From the NCBI GenBank assembly GCA_034670405.1, contig JAXDDX010000052.1:2987501-3051500 (forward strand): a stretch of DNA of 64,000 nucleotides, given 5' to 3'. Each line of letters opens with the position of its first letter. Within the stretch, counting starts at the first letter, position 1. The translations under genes and the position numbers were made by a program. The stretch is from Hoplostethus atlanticus (Eukaryota; Chordata; Actinopteri; Trachichthyiformes; Trachichthyidae). The notes beneath the pieces are model-generated. The model was given only the letters and a program-made list of their open reading frames with translations, ran no database searches and was not told the DNA's origin. Shown here one piece after another: positions 36,529-46,789 of the stretch.

Positions 36529-36741
36529 TCACTTGGTCTTGGGCACCACCAGTATCTCGTCACCGTCTCGGATGCTGTAGGAGTGGAGGGCTCGTGTGCT
36601 GAACTTCATCTCCTCCGGGCCGAAGGCGCTGCACACCTCCTTGTCGATGTAATAGAGCCTCATGTTGTTGGTGGACAGCTGGACGACTGTTCTCAGCTGC
36701 TTCTTCAGCTCTGCTACTGTCTGGTCCAAGCGGATACTCAC
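36529..36741 (-). CDS. tbcel: tbcel coding exon 8 (ubiquitin-like domain, stop)
   Basis: It begins [16 protein letters not shown] directly after a TTTCAG acceptor and ends PKTK before the stop. It encodes most of the ubiquitin-like domain, with [20 protein letters not shown] conserved. [14 protein letters not shown] appears about two residues longer than the mammalian loop, from memory of the family. Confidence 0.93.
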   Translation of the reverse strand: MSIRLDQTVAELKKQLRTVVQLSTNNMRLYYIDKEVCSAFGPEEMKFSTRALHSYSIRDGDEILVVPKTK

Positions 36742-39700
36742 CTGAAACACACGCAGACAGATTTTGACATTTTATTAGTGCACATTACTAAAGCATCAAT
36801 ATCGGAACAACTTCATTCGCCAATCGAAATACCTTGGAGGTGGATCAGTGCCGTTCCCAACACTACAGACACTATGGGTGCGCATCTACCAGCAAAACAA
36901 CCATTAGAAAGGAGTGCCAGCTTCACAGTGAGGCAATAATAGATAGGACAAATAGATTATTCATGTTTAATAAAGAGACACAAGACAGGTTGTGTTGTAG
37001 CTGAAACTGAGAGCAGCGACCTGGATGTTTCAATGTGTTTCAGTGAAGCGGCTGAACTGACCTGCTCCACCTTGTCCTCACAGTGCACCTCCACCTGGGC
37101 GTGGCAGCGGGGTCGGAGGTCGATCTCTGCCAGCGGTTCCAGCTTCCCGTACTTGGTCACCAGGCAATGGTATCTTAGGAGGGGGAGAGAAGACTGTATT
37201 GTCAAAATATAGCGATATATGTATGCAATCCTTGTTTAATCAAAATTAGGATTTTTTTAACTGAAGTAAAGGATTTTTATTTACTAAATTCACAGGAAAT
37301 CGCGCATGTAGTAAAAGGGAACAAGTGAACCTCCTCTTGCATTAGTTAAACCAAGTAGGTAAGTAGAATCAGGAGGGTAAATAATTGGGGCTGAAGTTAT
37401 CTAAGGTGAGATCTTTGGGGAGGAGTTTGTGTGGCACTCTCATAAATCCAGGTGAGAAACCTGGTCAGGTTGGTGTTACTATGCAGGTTGAAAGAAAAAC
37501 ACTATGCTGTGATCTAAGGAGACCTCAGAGGACCTCAGGAAGAGAGGAGAGAGTTGCATCATTCTGGGGAAGGTTAGAAATTCATAGCAAAAAGATTCCA
37601 CTGCATTTAACATGACAGAGACTCTTCCTAGAAGTGGACGTCCTTCTAAAATATCACCAAGAGACACAAGAAAAAAAACTAGTAAAAAAACAACCCAGGA
37701 AGAACATCCAGAGATCTACAAGCCTCAATTGATCACTGTGCATCTGTCAACAATAAGAACACTCAATAGAGATGGTCATGGTCTGTTCTTCTTCCTCTGG
37801 ACGACTCAACATAATTACGGGAACCATGAATTCTGAGGGAAACCAGAGAATTCAGATCATCAGACATCAGTCTGAGAGCTAAAGCTGGGCTGAAGTGACT
37901 GTTCCACGGAACGTTGATCCTAAGCATTCAAGCAAATGAACCACAGAATGACTCAGGAAGAAGTTTTGGATTGGCCAAGTCAAAGACCTGACCTAAATCC
38001 AGCTGAGACACTGTCAGGACCTGAAGCGTCTGTTCATGTGAGACCTCAAACCTCACTGAGTTGGTCGAGTTCTTTAAGGAGGAGTGGGATTAAATCCCTC
38101 CAGGAAGATGAAGAGACTGATCAGTGGCTCCTGGTTTTAATCTAGACTTATAGGAACCTGCCCAAGGACCAGAACTATCCATGCCATTAAAGTGCCGCCT
38201 ACCTGTAAGGCAGCTCCTCCTCAGGGTAGTCTACGTGGTAACGGATGAAGAACCTCTCTGCATCTTCTCTCTCGCTGTCAGTCACCTTGCTACCATTTAG
38301 AGACGACACTGAGGGAAGCCTGTGGGGACAAGCAGAGTACATTTATGTCCATGTGGCTGAGGCACACTGGAGTGCTATGGCGCACTGAAGTGGAATGGAA
38401 ACTTGGACCTTTTTACATTTATATAACTTGTTGCTAATTGGCTAATGTTTACTGCTGCCTGTTTTGATAAAACAATATGAAAGAACACAGCATCCACATT
38501 GTTCAAAGGGCATTTTTTCAATTTATGTTTACAATACATGCAATCAGTGAATGAAACATCGCTACGTGTCTGGCAGACATCACATTAGCAGTGTTTCCAC
38601 TACATGCATTCTGCGGCAGCGGCAGCGGCGGCGGCCCACCGCTGCAAGATTTTTTATAACCGCTCCTGTGGGATTTCACAATTTGATGAATTGTCTATTG
38701 CACAAGAGGAGTGGTTTTCCGCCACTTCTATTCTGGTGAAAATACATGCATTCATTACGGGGCACGGAGCCGAAATGCCTGAACACAGCACCGTTTGGGC
38801 ATTTGTCAACTGTCATTTTATTTATTTTCTTGCAAGTTGCCCCTCCCAGGCAAATATACGCCGATCAGCCACAACATTAAAACCATTGACAGGTGAAGTG
38901 AATAACATCGATTATCTCGTTACAATGGCACCTGTCAAGGGGTGGGATATATTGGGAAGCAAGTGAACAGTCAGTTCTTGAAGTTGATGTGTTGGAAGCA
39001 GGAAAAATGGGCAAGCGTAAGGACTTTGACAAAGGGCCAAATTGTGATGGCTAGACGACTGGGTCAGAGCATCTCCAAAACGTTTGTTCCCTCAGATGAG
39101 CATTGCCCTACCTCCACAAATAAAGTTCTGAGCTACACTGGAGGAAAACACTGTACTTAAATGTACCCGCTTATTGGATACTATACAACCTGGGTCATTG
39201 TCATTACTGTCACCAATGGGAGACTCACTGTGCTATCATGAGGCTGCGTCGCTCTGTGTTGGTGTAGGTCTGCAGTAAGGGGATGCCCTGCAGTCGCACC
39301 TCCTCCAACTTAGGGAAGAAGTTCAGCTTTTCTATGTCCTCCCACTGGGTGAGGCCTGCACACATACACAGTTACAAATACATGGGAGGAAAATAGAGGG
39401 ACTGCAGACATTTATAGGAAGGGGGGGGGGGGGTGCAGCAATGACATTTGGTCTCTTTGTACCAGAGTTTGACCAATACACAGGCAAATCTGTTCACTTA
39501 AATAAAGAGGAAAACAGAAAAACGAACGAAAAGAGAAAAACTGAAAGTAGGTGAGAGAACAAATACTAGAGGAAGAGGAACACTATAAGAGCCAACACTT
39601 CAGAAAGAAGCCAAACTGGGCCAAACATTGGAAATGATTCCTGTAAACTACAATTTTGTCCAGCCGACTCTTTTTTTTATGTGCTCGGGACGGAGCTGCT

Positions 39701-40665
39701 CAATATGAGCAGAGACCATTTCCAAGCATGACTTTTAAATACGCACTTTTGCGATGCTACAGTGTGACGCGTTATTTCTGTCTAGTGCAGTGAAAAGTAT
39801 TGACGCAGTGAAGTAAAATAACTACTAATAGGCTGACCTCAAATTGGGGGGCACTGAACACTATGAGCACATATATGACATTGTTCCAACATGGTCTAAC
39901 ATGTATGCAAAAAACACCCAGAATAAAAGCTGATATTCTGCACTTTTGTCTCATATCATGTTTTGACCTGAAACAGAAGTTTCATGGTTATGCAGCAAAA
40001 ATAACCAATTTTACTTCACTGTACCAATACTTATGCTTTTCACTGAGCACATAAGTTCTGATTTTCAAGGCTTGTGACATATTTTGCTGGCACCAACACT
40101 GCCTGATGAAGAATTTTCATATTTATGTGCCCAATTTAAAAACTGTATAAAAGGTCAAGTAACCTGGAGGCTGGAGGAGGTTTAGAGGCCGGTGACTGGG
40201 AAGGTCACTGGCTCCAAATCCCTGAACCAGCTGGGAGAATCTGGGCAGTGGAAGTAAACCAATGATTTTTTTTTAAAGTACAACTATAAAAATGTGTCTC
40301 ACCGACATCCTTTTATTTTAAATACACATGTGTGAATGTATACCTTCTACTATATGCCTCTAAAGGGATGCATTGAATCAATTTGAACGAGATGATGACG
40401 TTATTGTAGCCTCTCTAGTGCCAGAAGAATTCTAAAAATAGATTCACCGCTGATGTACCCCAAATAGAAACCATAATTCCAGAGATAAAAGCATCAGATT
40501 TGGAGAGCCAGCTACTAAAATGCTCTACAAACAACACAAAGCATTCAGGTTGTCATGGCATGTTTGCTTGTGCTAATATCATCAGCTATTTTCAGGTCAA
40601 TACGTGCTGATGCCGCCAGAGCTGTATACAATATGCCAAACATTGGTGACAAGCTTCTAATTAGT

Positions 40666-40703
<38 letters not shown>

Positions 40704-43700
40704 TCTCCTCACCTGAGTTGTGCAGATTGATGCTGCGTAAGTTGGGGAAGAGCCGTTGCAAGATGTCCCTGCTGTCCCGGATGGAGGCCAGGTTGTTGTT
40801 GGCCATGACCAGGGTGTCCAGGCTGGGGAACATGGGGCCAAACTTGCGGACCTCGGCCCAGTCCTGGAGGCTGTTGTCGGTGATGTGCAGCAGGCGCAGG
40901 GTGGGGCAGGCCGCGCTGCAGGCCGACACGCTGCTGTACTCGTTAAGGCACAGGAACAACTCCTCCAACCTGCCGTGCAACAAGCGTGGAGGATCAACAG
41001 GAGGTTAGCGTGTGGAAAAGGGAGAGGTAAGCTCAAGGACTTTAAGACACCAATCTGGTCTGATAGATTAATGTATACTTGTGTGGAATCCAATCAAAAT
41101 GTCTAATTACAATCAATTCAGGTTAAGGTCTTCCCATAGATAACTAGTGGAGTATTGATCAATATTTATTAATAGGTAACCAAACAAACTGCATCATATC
41201 CATCATATCAGAGGTGGACGACACTGCCAGATATCCTGTGTATAATAAAAGGCCAATATCGACTAGCCCTAGTTTTTGCTGCTGAACACTGACCTCAGCC
41301 TCCTGTTATTGCATTTGTTACACTAGATAGATATTCTGAAGAAGTCATTACTGATCAGCACCACAGGCTGCTGAAAACCATGAACCTCCTCTTTAAAACC
41401 CAGGGAGGAGTAGGGAGGAGCAGCTCCACTGGAGCAGTGGGGGTTCAGTGCCTCAGCAGTGACTCATTCACTTCCCCCACCCACATTTTCCCAGCTGGTG
41501 TGTGGATTCCCCCCGAACCGGTGACCTTCTTGTCACAAGACCGCTTCTCTAACCTCTAGGCCCACTATCGGGACCAAAGAGTCTGCAGGGTTTTGTACCA
41601 ACCAAACACTACACCAGCTCATTTCACTAACTACTTCCTCGATGTCTCAATCAGTAAAATGCTGTATAGTGTCTGGCTGTATTGAAAACCTGCAGAGTAG
41701 CTATCCGTCTTACTCGGGCATCTCCCGCGTGAGCAGCAGCACGGTGTCCCAGGACACTTGTGTGTTGTTGAGGATGAGGCGTCGGACCCGGGAGAAGGCT
41801 TCGGCATGTCGAGGCTCCAGGGCCACTCCGGCCAGGGGGTTGGAGCTCAGGTTGAGGAAGTCCAGGTTGGGGATGTTGGACACGATTTTACTAATCTGAA
41901 ATCAAGACAGAAAAAACCCCCCACCCCAAAACGAAAAAACAATCAAACAGTTTGACATTACAAAGTTAAAAAACAAAGTTTGATCCTCTGCTTTTTACCA
42001 TGGTGTGGTCATGGTAAGTCCAGGTGAGACACTTCAATCCTCTACACATGGACGCTATCAAACTTCATCATTTCTACATGAATTTCTGCATGATCTAATT
42101 TACAAAGAAAAATTGAAAAATAATTTGGCCTTGGCTGCAATATACTGTATATAGTGAAATATTTGATCATAAGACTGCTTATACAACAATTATTTATTAC
42201 GTGCTACTGTGTATGTATGCATGTAATATGTTATAAGCTTTGTTTGCTAAAATCACTGTATTCTCCATAGAAAAGATGGCAGCTGTTCAACTAGGGAGCC
42301 AGAGAGATCAAGTCCAAATAAAGTGATCGGTGATCGTCAACGTTTGCTACGTTTATCCGCAAACTCTTATTAGGAATGCTCCAGCACTAAGCGATGCAGA
42401 AACAGCACCTCATGCCAGTCCTGCAGCTTGTTATGGGACAGGTCCAGCTCCATAACGTGGGCACAGAAGGCGGCGATCTCGGTCTGCTCTCCTGCCCTGC
42501 TGATGCCACAGCCGTTCAGCACCAGCACACTGGGGAGGTTCAAACGGTCTGGAGGGGGAGGAGGGAGAGGACGGCAGGAAGGGTTAATAAACATTTTCAT
42601 ATAAAATGTCCATTTTGCTACTCTATATCTCAGACTGATATAGCAGTGATTCAACCTCTCGCCAGTTCATGAAGGTGTTTACATTTGATGTTCTCAACAC
42701 CCATGTCGGGTCGGCTCCCAGGTATTGTGGGAAAATCTGTTTCTGTTAAAACATGTGTTTCCCCTGGTGGTGTGTCTTCACCTCAATTTCAATAACAAAA
42801 TCATTGTGTGGATTGTTTTCTTGTCGCTGGCTTTTCAAACATTTAAAAAAAAAAAAAACATACAAAGGACTACAAAGAATGAAGGTAGCCTACTGAAAGT
42901 AACCTACCAAGTTGCCTTGTAATGAACTGAGATCGCACTTGTTTTTGATCTTATTATCTCAAACCACAAGTGTCTATTGATTCTACAAGGAAGTTGTCAG
43001 GCTGTACATTACATACATCTACTTGTCATTTATTAAGTGCGTTCAAGTGCAGACACGCCACAGCAATGAACCAAAGATGACCCCGGACAAATCAGAATAA
43101 AGCACACAGCGTGAAGTGGCATTTCGAGAGTGTATTTCTTCTACAAGTCAGAAGAACTGAATGCTAGCCTGCACTCCTCCTCCAACCCCTCCATCAGCCC
43201 TGCTATCGGAGCAGCAGTGGACCAGGAAGTGAAGAAAAGGAGGAGAAGGAAGATTTTGTCCCTGGTGTTGCCACTCACGTCACTTTGAAAAGTTTCTTTT
43301 TGTTAATATGATGGGAGGGGATTGTTCAATATTATTTGTTGGAATATGTATGTACGCCTACTGGTCCGCCATTAAATAAGCACCATTCTGAGGAAGGAAA
43401 AGTAATGATATAAAAATTCATTTTTATTTATTTTATTTTATTTATTGTTAAATAGGTGTATGTGAATGTGGAAAATCGGCTAACAAGGTGAAAATGTAAT
43501 TTTCATATCATATTGTCTTTAAAAAGTTATTTTAATACAGCACCATAAAGGGTCTATGTAGAACCATATGAGCATGGTGCTCTGGAGAACCTTTCTAAAA
43601 GGGTTCTTTATAGCACCACAAAGGGTTCTGCTATGGTACAAGCCTAAAGAACAATTTGCTGGTACTATATAGAACTCTTTTTTCATTTTATTTTGCAGTA

Positions 43701-43969
43701 CAGAGACAGGAAAGATGTGGGCGGGTCCCAGGAGTCGAACCCAGAACATTGCGGGTCCATGGTATGTGCCTTAGCCAACTGAGCCACCAGGACACCCTGT
43801 TATCACCCCTCACCGGCTCACCTTTCATGGGGGAGCCTTGAGAGATGGCGGTGGGCACCACCACCACCCCCATGCCAGGCCCTCGGCGGTACGGGAAGTT
43901 CTCTGGGCTGTACTTCTCACTGATCACCTCCATGAAGGTACGGCCCTCCTTGTCCTCCGGCGGCTCCAT
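36529..43969 (-). CDS. tbcel: tbcel, tubulin folding cofactor E-like (complete gene, eight coding exons)
   Basis: The coding exons are 43822-43969, 42409-42548, 41714-41895, 40713-40969, 39229-39355, 38203-38319, 37062-37173 and 36529-36741. They join in phase to 1296 bases, or 431 residues, close to the roughly 424 of the human protein. Order of parts: a short N-terminal segment with [16 protein letters not shown], leucine-rich repeats (about residues 50-260), a cap region, and a C-terminal ubiquitin-like domain ending [13 protein letters not shown]. The CAP-Gly domain of TBCE itself is absent, which identifies TBCEL. In the family this cytosolic protein dissociates and destabilises tubulin and so lowers microtubule levels. 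The start at 43969 (GCCATGG) matches the mammalian N-terminus; an in-frame ATG five codons upstream (43984) is the first in the inferred mRNA. All eight exons have open frames. Confidence 0.93.
37062..37173 (-). CDS. tbcel: tbcel coding exon 7
   Basis: It encodes [20 protein letters not shown] and ends KVEQ at CAG/GTCAGT in phase 0. The [10 protein letters not shown] segment is strongly conserved in TBCEL. The acceptor is CTCCTAAG with only a short pyrimidine tract. Confidence 0.92.
37385..38147 (+). pseudogene. Internally deleted Tc1 transposase remnant in a tbcel intron
   Basis: The frame at 37612-37836 carries the Tc1 second DNA-binding region ([17 protein letters not shown] and [12 protein letters not shown]). 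Further on, 37936-38145 carries the catalytic Glu region ([14 protein letters not shown]) with the tail already diverged. The central catalytic core with both Asp residues is deleted, and several stops and frame shifts are present. It lies between tbcel coding exons 7 and 6, on the opposite strand to the gene. Confidence 0.8.
38203..38319 (-). CDS. tbcel: tbcel coding exon 6
   Basis: It encodes [20 protein letters not shown] and [18 protein letters not shown], spliced CACAG/G at the start and ACAG/GTAGG at the end. VTDxEREDxERFFIRY is a family signature that follows the last leucine-rich repeat. Confidence 0.93.
38863..39130 (+). mobile_element. 5' fragment of a second Tc1-like element
   Basis: GCCGATCAGCCACAACATTA followed by AACCATTGACAGGTGAAG is the typical 5' region of one fish Tc1 lineage. 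GTGATGGCTAGACGACTGGG continues into the transposase's first helix-turn-helix region ([20 protein letters not shown]). The match stops near 39130, so nothing catalytic remains. It lies in the tbcel intron between coding exons 6 and 5. Confidence 0.75.
39229..39355 (-). CDS. tbcel: tbcel coding exon 5
   Basis: It encodes [20 protein letters not shown] followed by [20 protein letters not shown], the last leucine-rich repeat and its cap. The acceptor is GTGTGCAG and the donor CA/GTGAGT; the phases fit both neighbours exactly. Confidence 0.94.
40668..40701. repeat. (CA)n microsatellite at a tbcel splice donor
   Basis: About 17 CA units end 12 bases from the exon 4 donor, inside the intron. On the transcribed strand this is a TG run. 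Length changes here could affect donor recognition. Confidence 0.95.
40713..40969 (-). CDS. tbcel: tbcel coding exon 4 (leucine-rich repeats)
   Basis: This is the largest exon, with LRR units such as [43 protein letters not shown] and [10 protein letters not shown]. The acceptor CGGCAG has a weak pyrimidine tract; the donor is TCAG/GTGAGG. The frame is open throughout. Confidence 0.95.
41050..41285. repeat. R1 family fragment in a tbcel intron
   Basis: It contains ACAATCAATTCAGGTTAAGG, TCTTCCCATAGATAAC and TGGAGTATTGATCAATA and ends GGCCAATATCGACTAGCCCTA. This copy is uninterrupted where the 3455-6612 copy holds its hAT-like insertion. Confidence 0.6.
41470..41568 (-). repeat. tRNA-derived SINE fragment
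   Basis: On the minus strand GAGGTTAGAGAAGCGGTCTT is followed by a GGTCACCGGTTCGGG box, the A/B-box arrangement of a tRNA-derived SINE head. It lies between tbcel coding exons 3 and 4. Confidence 0.55.
41714..41895 (-). CDS. tbcel: tbcel coding exon 3 (leucine-rich repeats)
   Basis: The translation starts [20 protein letters not shown] and continues through [13 protein letters not shown] to REMPE. The acceptor is ATTTCAG and the donor CCCGA/GTAAGA. It is absent from simple long-frame scans because a codon split at the end reads as a stop in the intron. Confidence 0.93.
42409..42548 (-). CDS. tbcel: tbcel coding exon 2
   Basis: It encodes [20 protein letters not shown] and then [20 protein letters not shown]. 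The acceptor is CTCCAG. The only donor that keeps the family sequence (HE joined to ISKIVS) is CATGAG/GTGCTG, a valid but weak GT site. Confidence 0.9.
43500..43690. repeat. MITE of the AAAGGGTTCT / GGAGAACC type
   Basis: AGCACCATAAAGGGTCTATG, GGAGAACCTTTCTAAAAGGG and AGCACCACAAAGGGTTCTGC are typical words of a widespread fish MITE. A short second piece (GCATGGTGCTGTGGAGAACC) lies at about 45885-45911, next to an F1 foldback copy. Confidence 0.55.
43699..43797 (-). repeat. tRNA-derived SINE
   Basis: The minus strand reads GGTGGCTCAGTTGGCTAAGG (A-box region) and, about 30 bases on, GGGTTCGACTCCTGG (B box), both RNA polymerase III promoter elements of a tRNA-like head. It sits 25 bases beyond the donor of tbcel coding exon 1. 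It is not called as a functional tRNA because no cloverleaf with a paired acceptor stem was found. Confidence 0.7.
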
Positions 43970-44001
43970 GGCTCCGTCCCACATCCCAGCTTCCCCCTCG
44001 G
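43822..44001 (-). CDS. tbcel: tbcel exon 3 of the mRNA: 5' UTR end and coding exon 1
   Basis: The exon follows a CGGCCAG acceptor at 44002. Coding starts at 43969 ([20 protein letters not shown]) or, if the first in-frame ATG is used, at 43984 (MWDGA). It ends GSPMK plus one base at AAAG/GTGAGC. The second ATG has the stronger context (GCCATGG) and matches the mammalian N-terminus. Confidence 0.9.
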
Positions 44002-45275
44002 CTGGCCGACGGTGTGTGTGTGGGGGGGGGGACAGAGCCAAACACCCAGAGAGGTTAGCCACTTACCCGGGCAGCCACAGTCATTCACATCAAATTCAGG
44101 GTTCCCACTGAATACGCCTCTTTAAATTCCATGATATTCCAGGAATTCCATGACCAGTGGGAACCCTGCAAATCAGCTTTCTGTCAAAAAGTCAAAATGT
44201 AAATGATTTCCTGCAGTGGAGCTTTGATCAAGCAATGGGGTGGTGCCTTGTCAAACTCGAATCATGGTCAAAACTGTTAAATTTGCCTTCTGCAATTTCT
44301 TGAGACATAAAAATCACAACAATTAAATTCTATTCAATAATTCATCTTTCATTTGTTTCTGCAGGTCATCCTAACAGGCCTCCCATCACACAGACAGTGA
44401 TGAAACAAACATTCATAATAAAGCCATATCATGTTAATTCACTACCATTACACTTTTATCGTTGTTGGCATACGTTCGAACAGGGATTTATGTTACAAGT
44501 AGGATATGTAATAGCCCTGTGCCAAGCCTTGGAGCTGTGGCGGCTGCCCCTACCCTGTCGAAACAAGGCTGGACAGTCTGATAAATGTCTGCCTTTCTCT
44601 TTGAGGGAGGGTAAGACTCGGGTGATAATGGTGGAGCAGGGAGGGAGGGGCACAAGGAGGTGACCTCGGCTCCTTATCGGCAAACCACATACTGAGATAC
44701 TGTCCTGTTTAAATACCCCTGAGCTTTTGAGATAAGCGGACAGCTGATCTATGAAAGAATGAACACATTCACATCAAGAGGATGCCTTGCGCAATCTTTA
44801 CCACTATTTTCTATCATTTAAATGGTGAGGCTCCCGGCAAAAAGTCAGAGAAGTTCTTAAAACGCCTGACAAGTGAGAGCCTAGCTGTACCCTCTGCTGC
44901 AGGGGAGCATAAATTATGTAGTGGATTTACTGAAATAAAAAAAAAAAATACGAGGATCGTATTACGATATCTTATCTGACAATGTTGGGGCTGCAGTAAA
45001 TTATTATAATGCATGAATGCAATTGTTTATTCTTCAACTGATAGATTTGGATAGTCAAGTTGTTTACACACATATTAGACGTATGAAGACGAGAATCCTT
45101 ATTACACTTACAATTGCTACACATATGCATGCTAGGCCACGTCAGAGCCAAAAGGTGTCCTGTTTCATAAAAGGCCAAGCCTAGGTTTAAACAATGGCTA
45201 GAACCTCCATGACTAGTATATATAGTATATACTGTAAACCTCCATAGTGTTAAAAGAGAACAGCTTGTATCTTAC

Positions 45276-45346
45276 CTGCAGAGACGTTTCCCTCCACCTG
45301 ACCACTATCACTGCTCACTGTCCTCTTCCGTTTCTGCACCGACGGC
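45276..45346 (-). other. tbcel: tbcel 5' non-coding exon 2
   Basis: A 71-base block lies between a TTTTAACAG acceptor and a CTGCAG/GTAAGA donor. One frame is open (it includes QKRKRTVSSDSG) and runs in phase into the coding exon. However, joined to the inferred first exon, that frame has TAA immediately upstream and no ATG until 43984. I therefore read it as 5' UTR. Confidence 0.65.
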
Positions 45347-45928
45347 CTGTTAAAATCATCACCTTATTTATTAATTTCATCATTTATCACTCCGTTCATT
45401 CATTCACAAAGTAATCTGTGACTGGAAATGATGGCCATAATTTGTACACAACACAAGTCTATTCAGGTAACTATAGCAAGCATCATTCTGTCTTACTCCA
45501 GAGCAGCTGCTAGGGTTGGCAGATCTCTCCGAAACAAATGCTGGTCCCTCTTTGGTCTGCTGTCACTTTTTTTTCTCTGGAGGGGCCAGAAAAGGGAGGG
45601 CTTGGAAAGAAAAGGGGGGGCTTGGAGGGGACTCAGCACATGACACTGGAATACAAACAAGGTCAAAGATCAGTTTCTGCCTCCTTATCTATTTGGCAAT
45701 ATCCTTGTAATTTATGGGACTTAGTCAGATATAGTCAGTTTCCAGTTTTTCTTTCTGACCAAATTTCACTGATTAGCACAGAGAGGAGGGAATTGATCAC
45801 TGGAATCACCCTGTGTAGTCTTTGGTTAGAATGAAAACCTGCATACTATCCATAGCACATGATTGCCCATCCGTGATGTAGAGCCATTTCAGCATGGTGC
45901 TGTGGAGAACCTTTTTTTTTTTGCTTTT

Positions 45929-46270
45929 ATGGAGAAAACATCAAGCCAAAGTCCATTGAAAAATCTGGCAATTGAATCTGTCTTTGGTTATTGGAAAACG
46001 CACATACCTGGTAGAACATAACTTATGACCTTTCACGATTCATTCTTGTCTTCTGGTACATGCGGCATACACCTGATCCACCAAGCACCTCTAATTTCAA
46101 TAAAATCTCAAGTTTTAGAATTGGTTCACACTGTTCGCTAATGCCCATCACGATCATTTTTTGGTGGAAAAAGATCGTGCAGCACAGGCAAACCAATTCT
46201 AAAAGTTGGCATTTTACAGCAATAAGTGGCGTTTGGTGTTTTGAATGTACGCTGAATTTAATTGTGGCTC
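45929..46270. repeat. Foldback repeat family F1, fourth copy
   Basis: It shares TATGGAGAAAACATCAAGCC, TCTGGCAATTGAATCTG and GCACATACCTGGTAGAACAT with the other copies. TTTTAGAATTGGTTCACACT and AACCAATTCTAAAAGTTG form an inverted pair in the middle. It lies in the first tbcel intron. Confidence 0.65.
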
Positions 46271-46654
46271 GAGGTGATTTATAAAATGTCTTAAATCGTG
46301 TTCTACCTTTGCCGGTAGGTAAGCGTCGTTTTCTCAATACAAGACGGAGTGGAACGGGGCAGCTGATAAGACATACAGACAACATCAACTCTAGCTTTAC
46401 AACCTTGTGGCTCTAACGGTGGGTAAATACGCCAATCTGGTGGATTTTAAGTGTGAAACCGGTTGTTGTTGACACTTGGCCAGTCCAGACTCGGCATCAC
46501 TCGAGTCTGACCCCCAGCAGCATCTCGATGGAAACCGAGATGGATAACGAGAAGACAACGCTGTAGGTACACTTTGAATTACCGCTAATGTCGTTATGAT
46601 TAAAAGAAAATAACCACAAAAACTGACAGAATGGGAAGCGATGCTGTTACATAC

Positions 46655-46750
46655 CTTTATATTGTACTTTGAATTTCCCTTGTTGGTGAAAACAAACCAA
46701 CTGTCATTTTGATCGTTCTTCCATCCCGGAAGTGACGTCGCTCGCTAGCC
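46655..46750 (-). other. tbcel: Inferred tbcel exon 1 (non-coding) with two upstream ORFs
   Basis: The 3' edge is an ATATAAAG/GTATGT donor. Within it an ATG at 46724 opens a 6-codon ORF ending at 46704. Its stop overlaps a second ATG at 46707 (ATGA), which opens a 16-codon ORF ending TAA at 46657, just before the donor. The right edge is set only by the promoter motifs, not by a known start site. Confidence 0.5.
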
Positions 46751-46760
46751 GAAAACGGGA
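46720..46760 (-). promoter_or_regulatory. tbcel: Probable tbcel promoter: ETS and CRE-like sites
   Basis: CCCGGAAGTGACGTCG at 46725-46740 combines an ETS-type CCGGAAGT with a CRE-like TGACGTCG. This pairing is common at TATA-less housekeeping promoters, close to the start site. Position fits the first tbcel exon. Confidence 0.55.
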
Positions 46761-46789
46761 TGTTTACAAATATGTGTTATTTGTCCAGT

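Noticed and set aside
43699-43797. A functional tRNA gene
   Set aside because: A and B boxes are present, but I could not form a complete cloverleaf with an acceptor stem and anticodon loop. The context fits a tRNA-derived SINE.
45276-45346. Open frame including QKRKRTVSSDSG as an extra N-terminal coding exon of tbcel
   Set aside because: It reads in phase into the coding exon, but the inferred upstream exon places TAA directly before it and there is no ATG until 43984, so 5' UTR is simpler.
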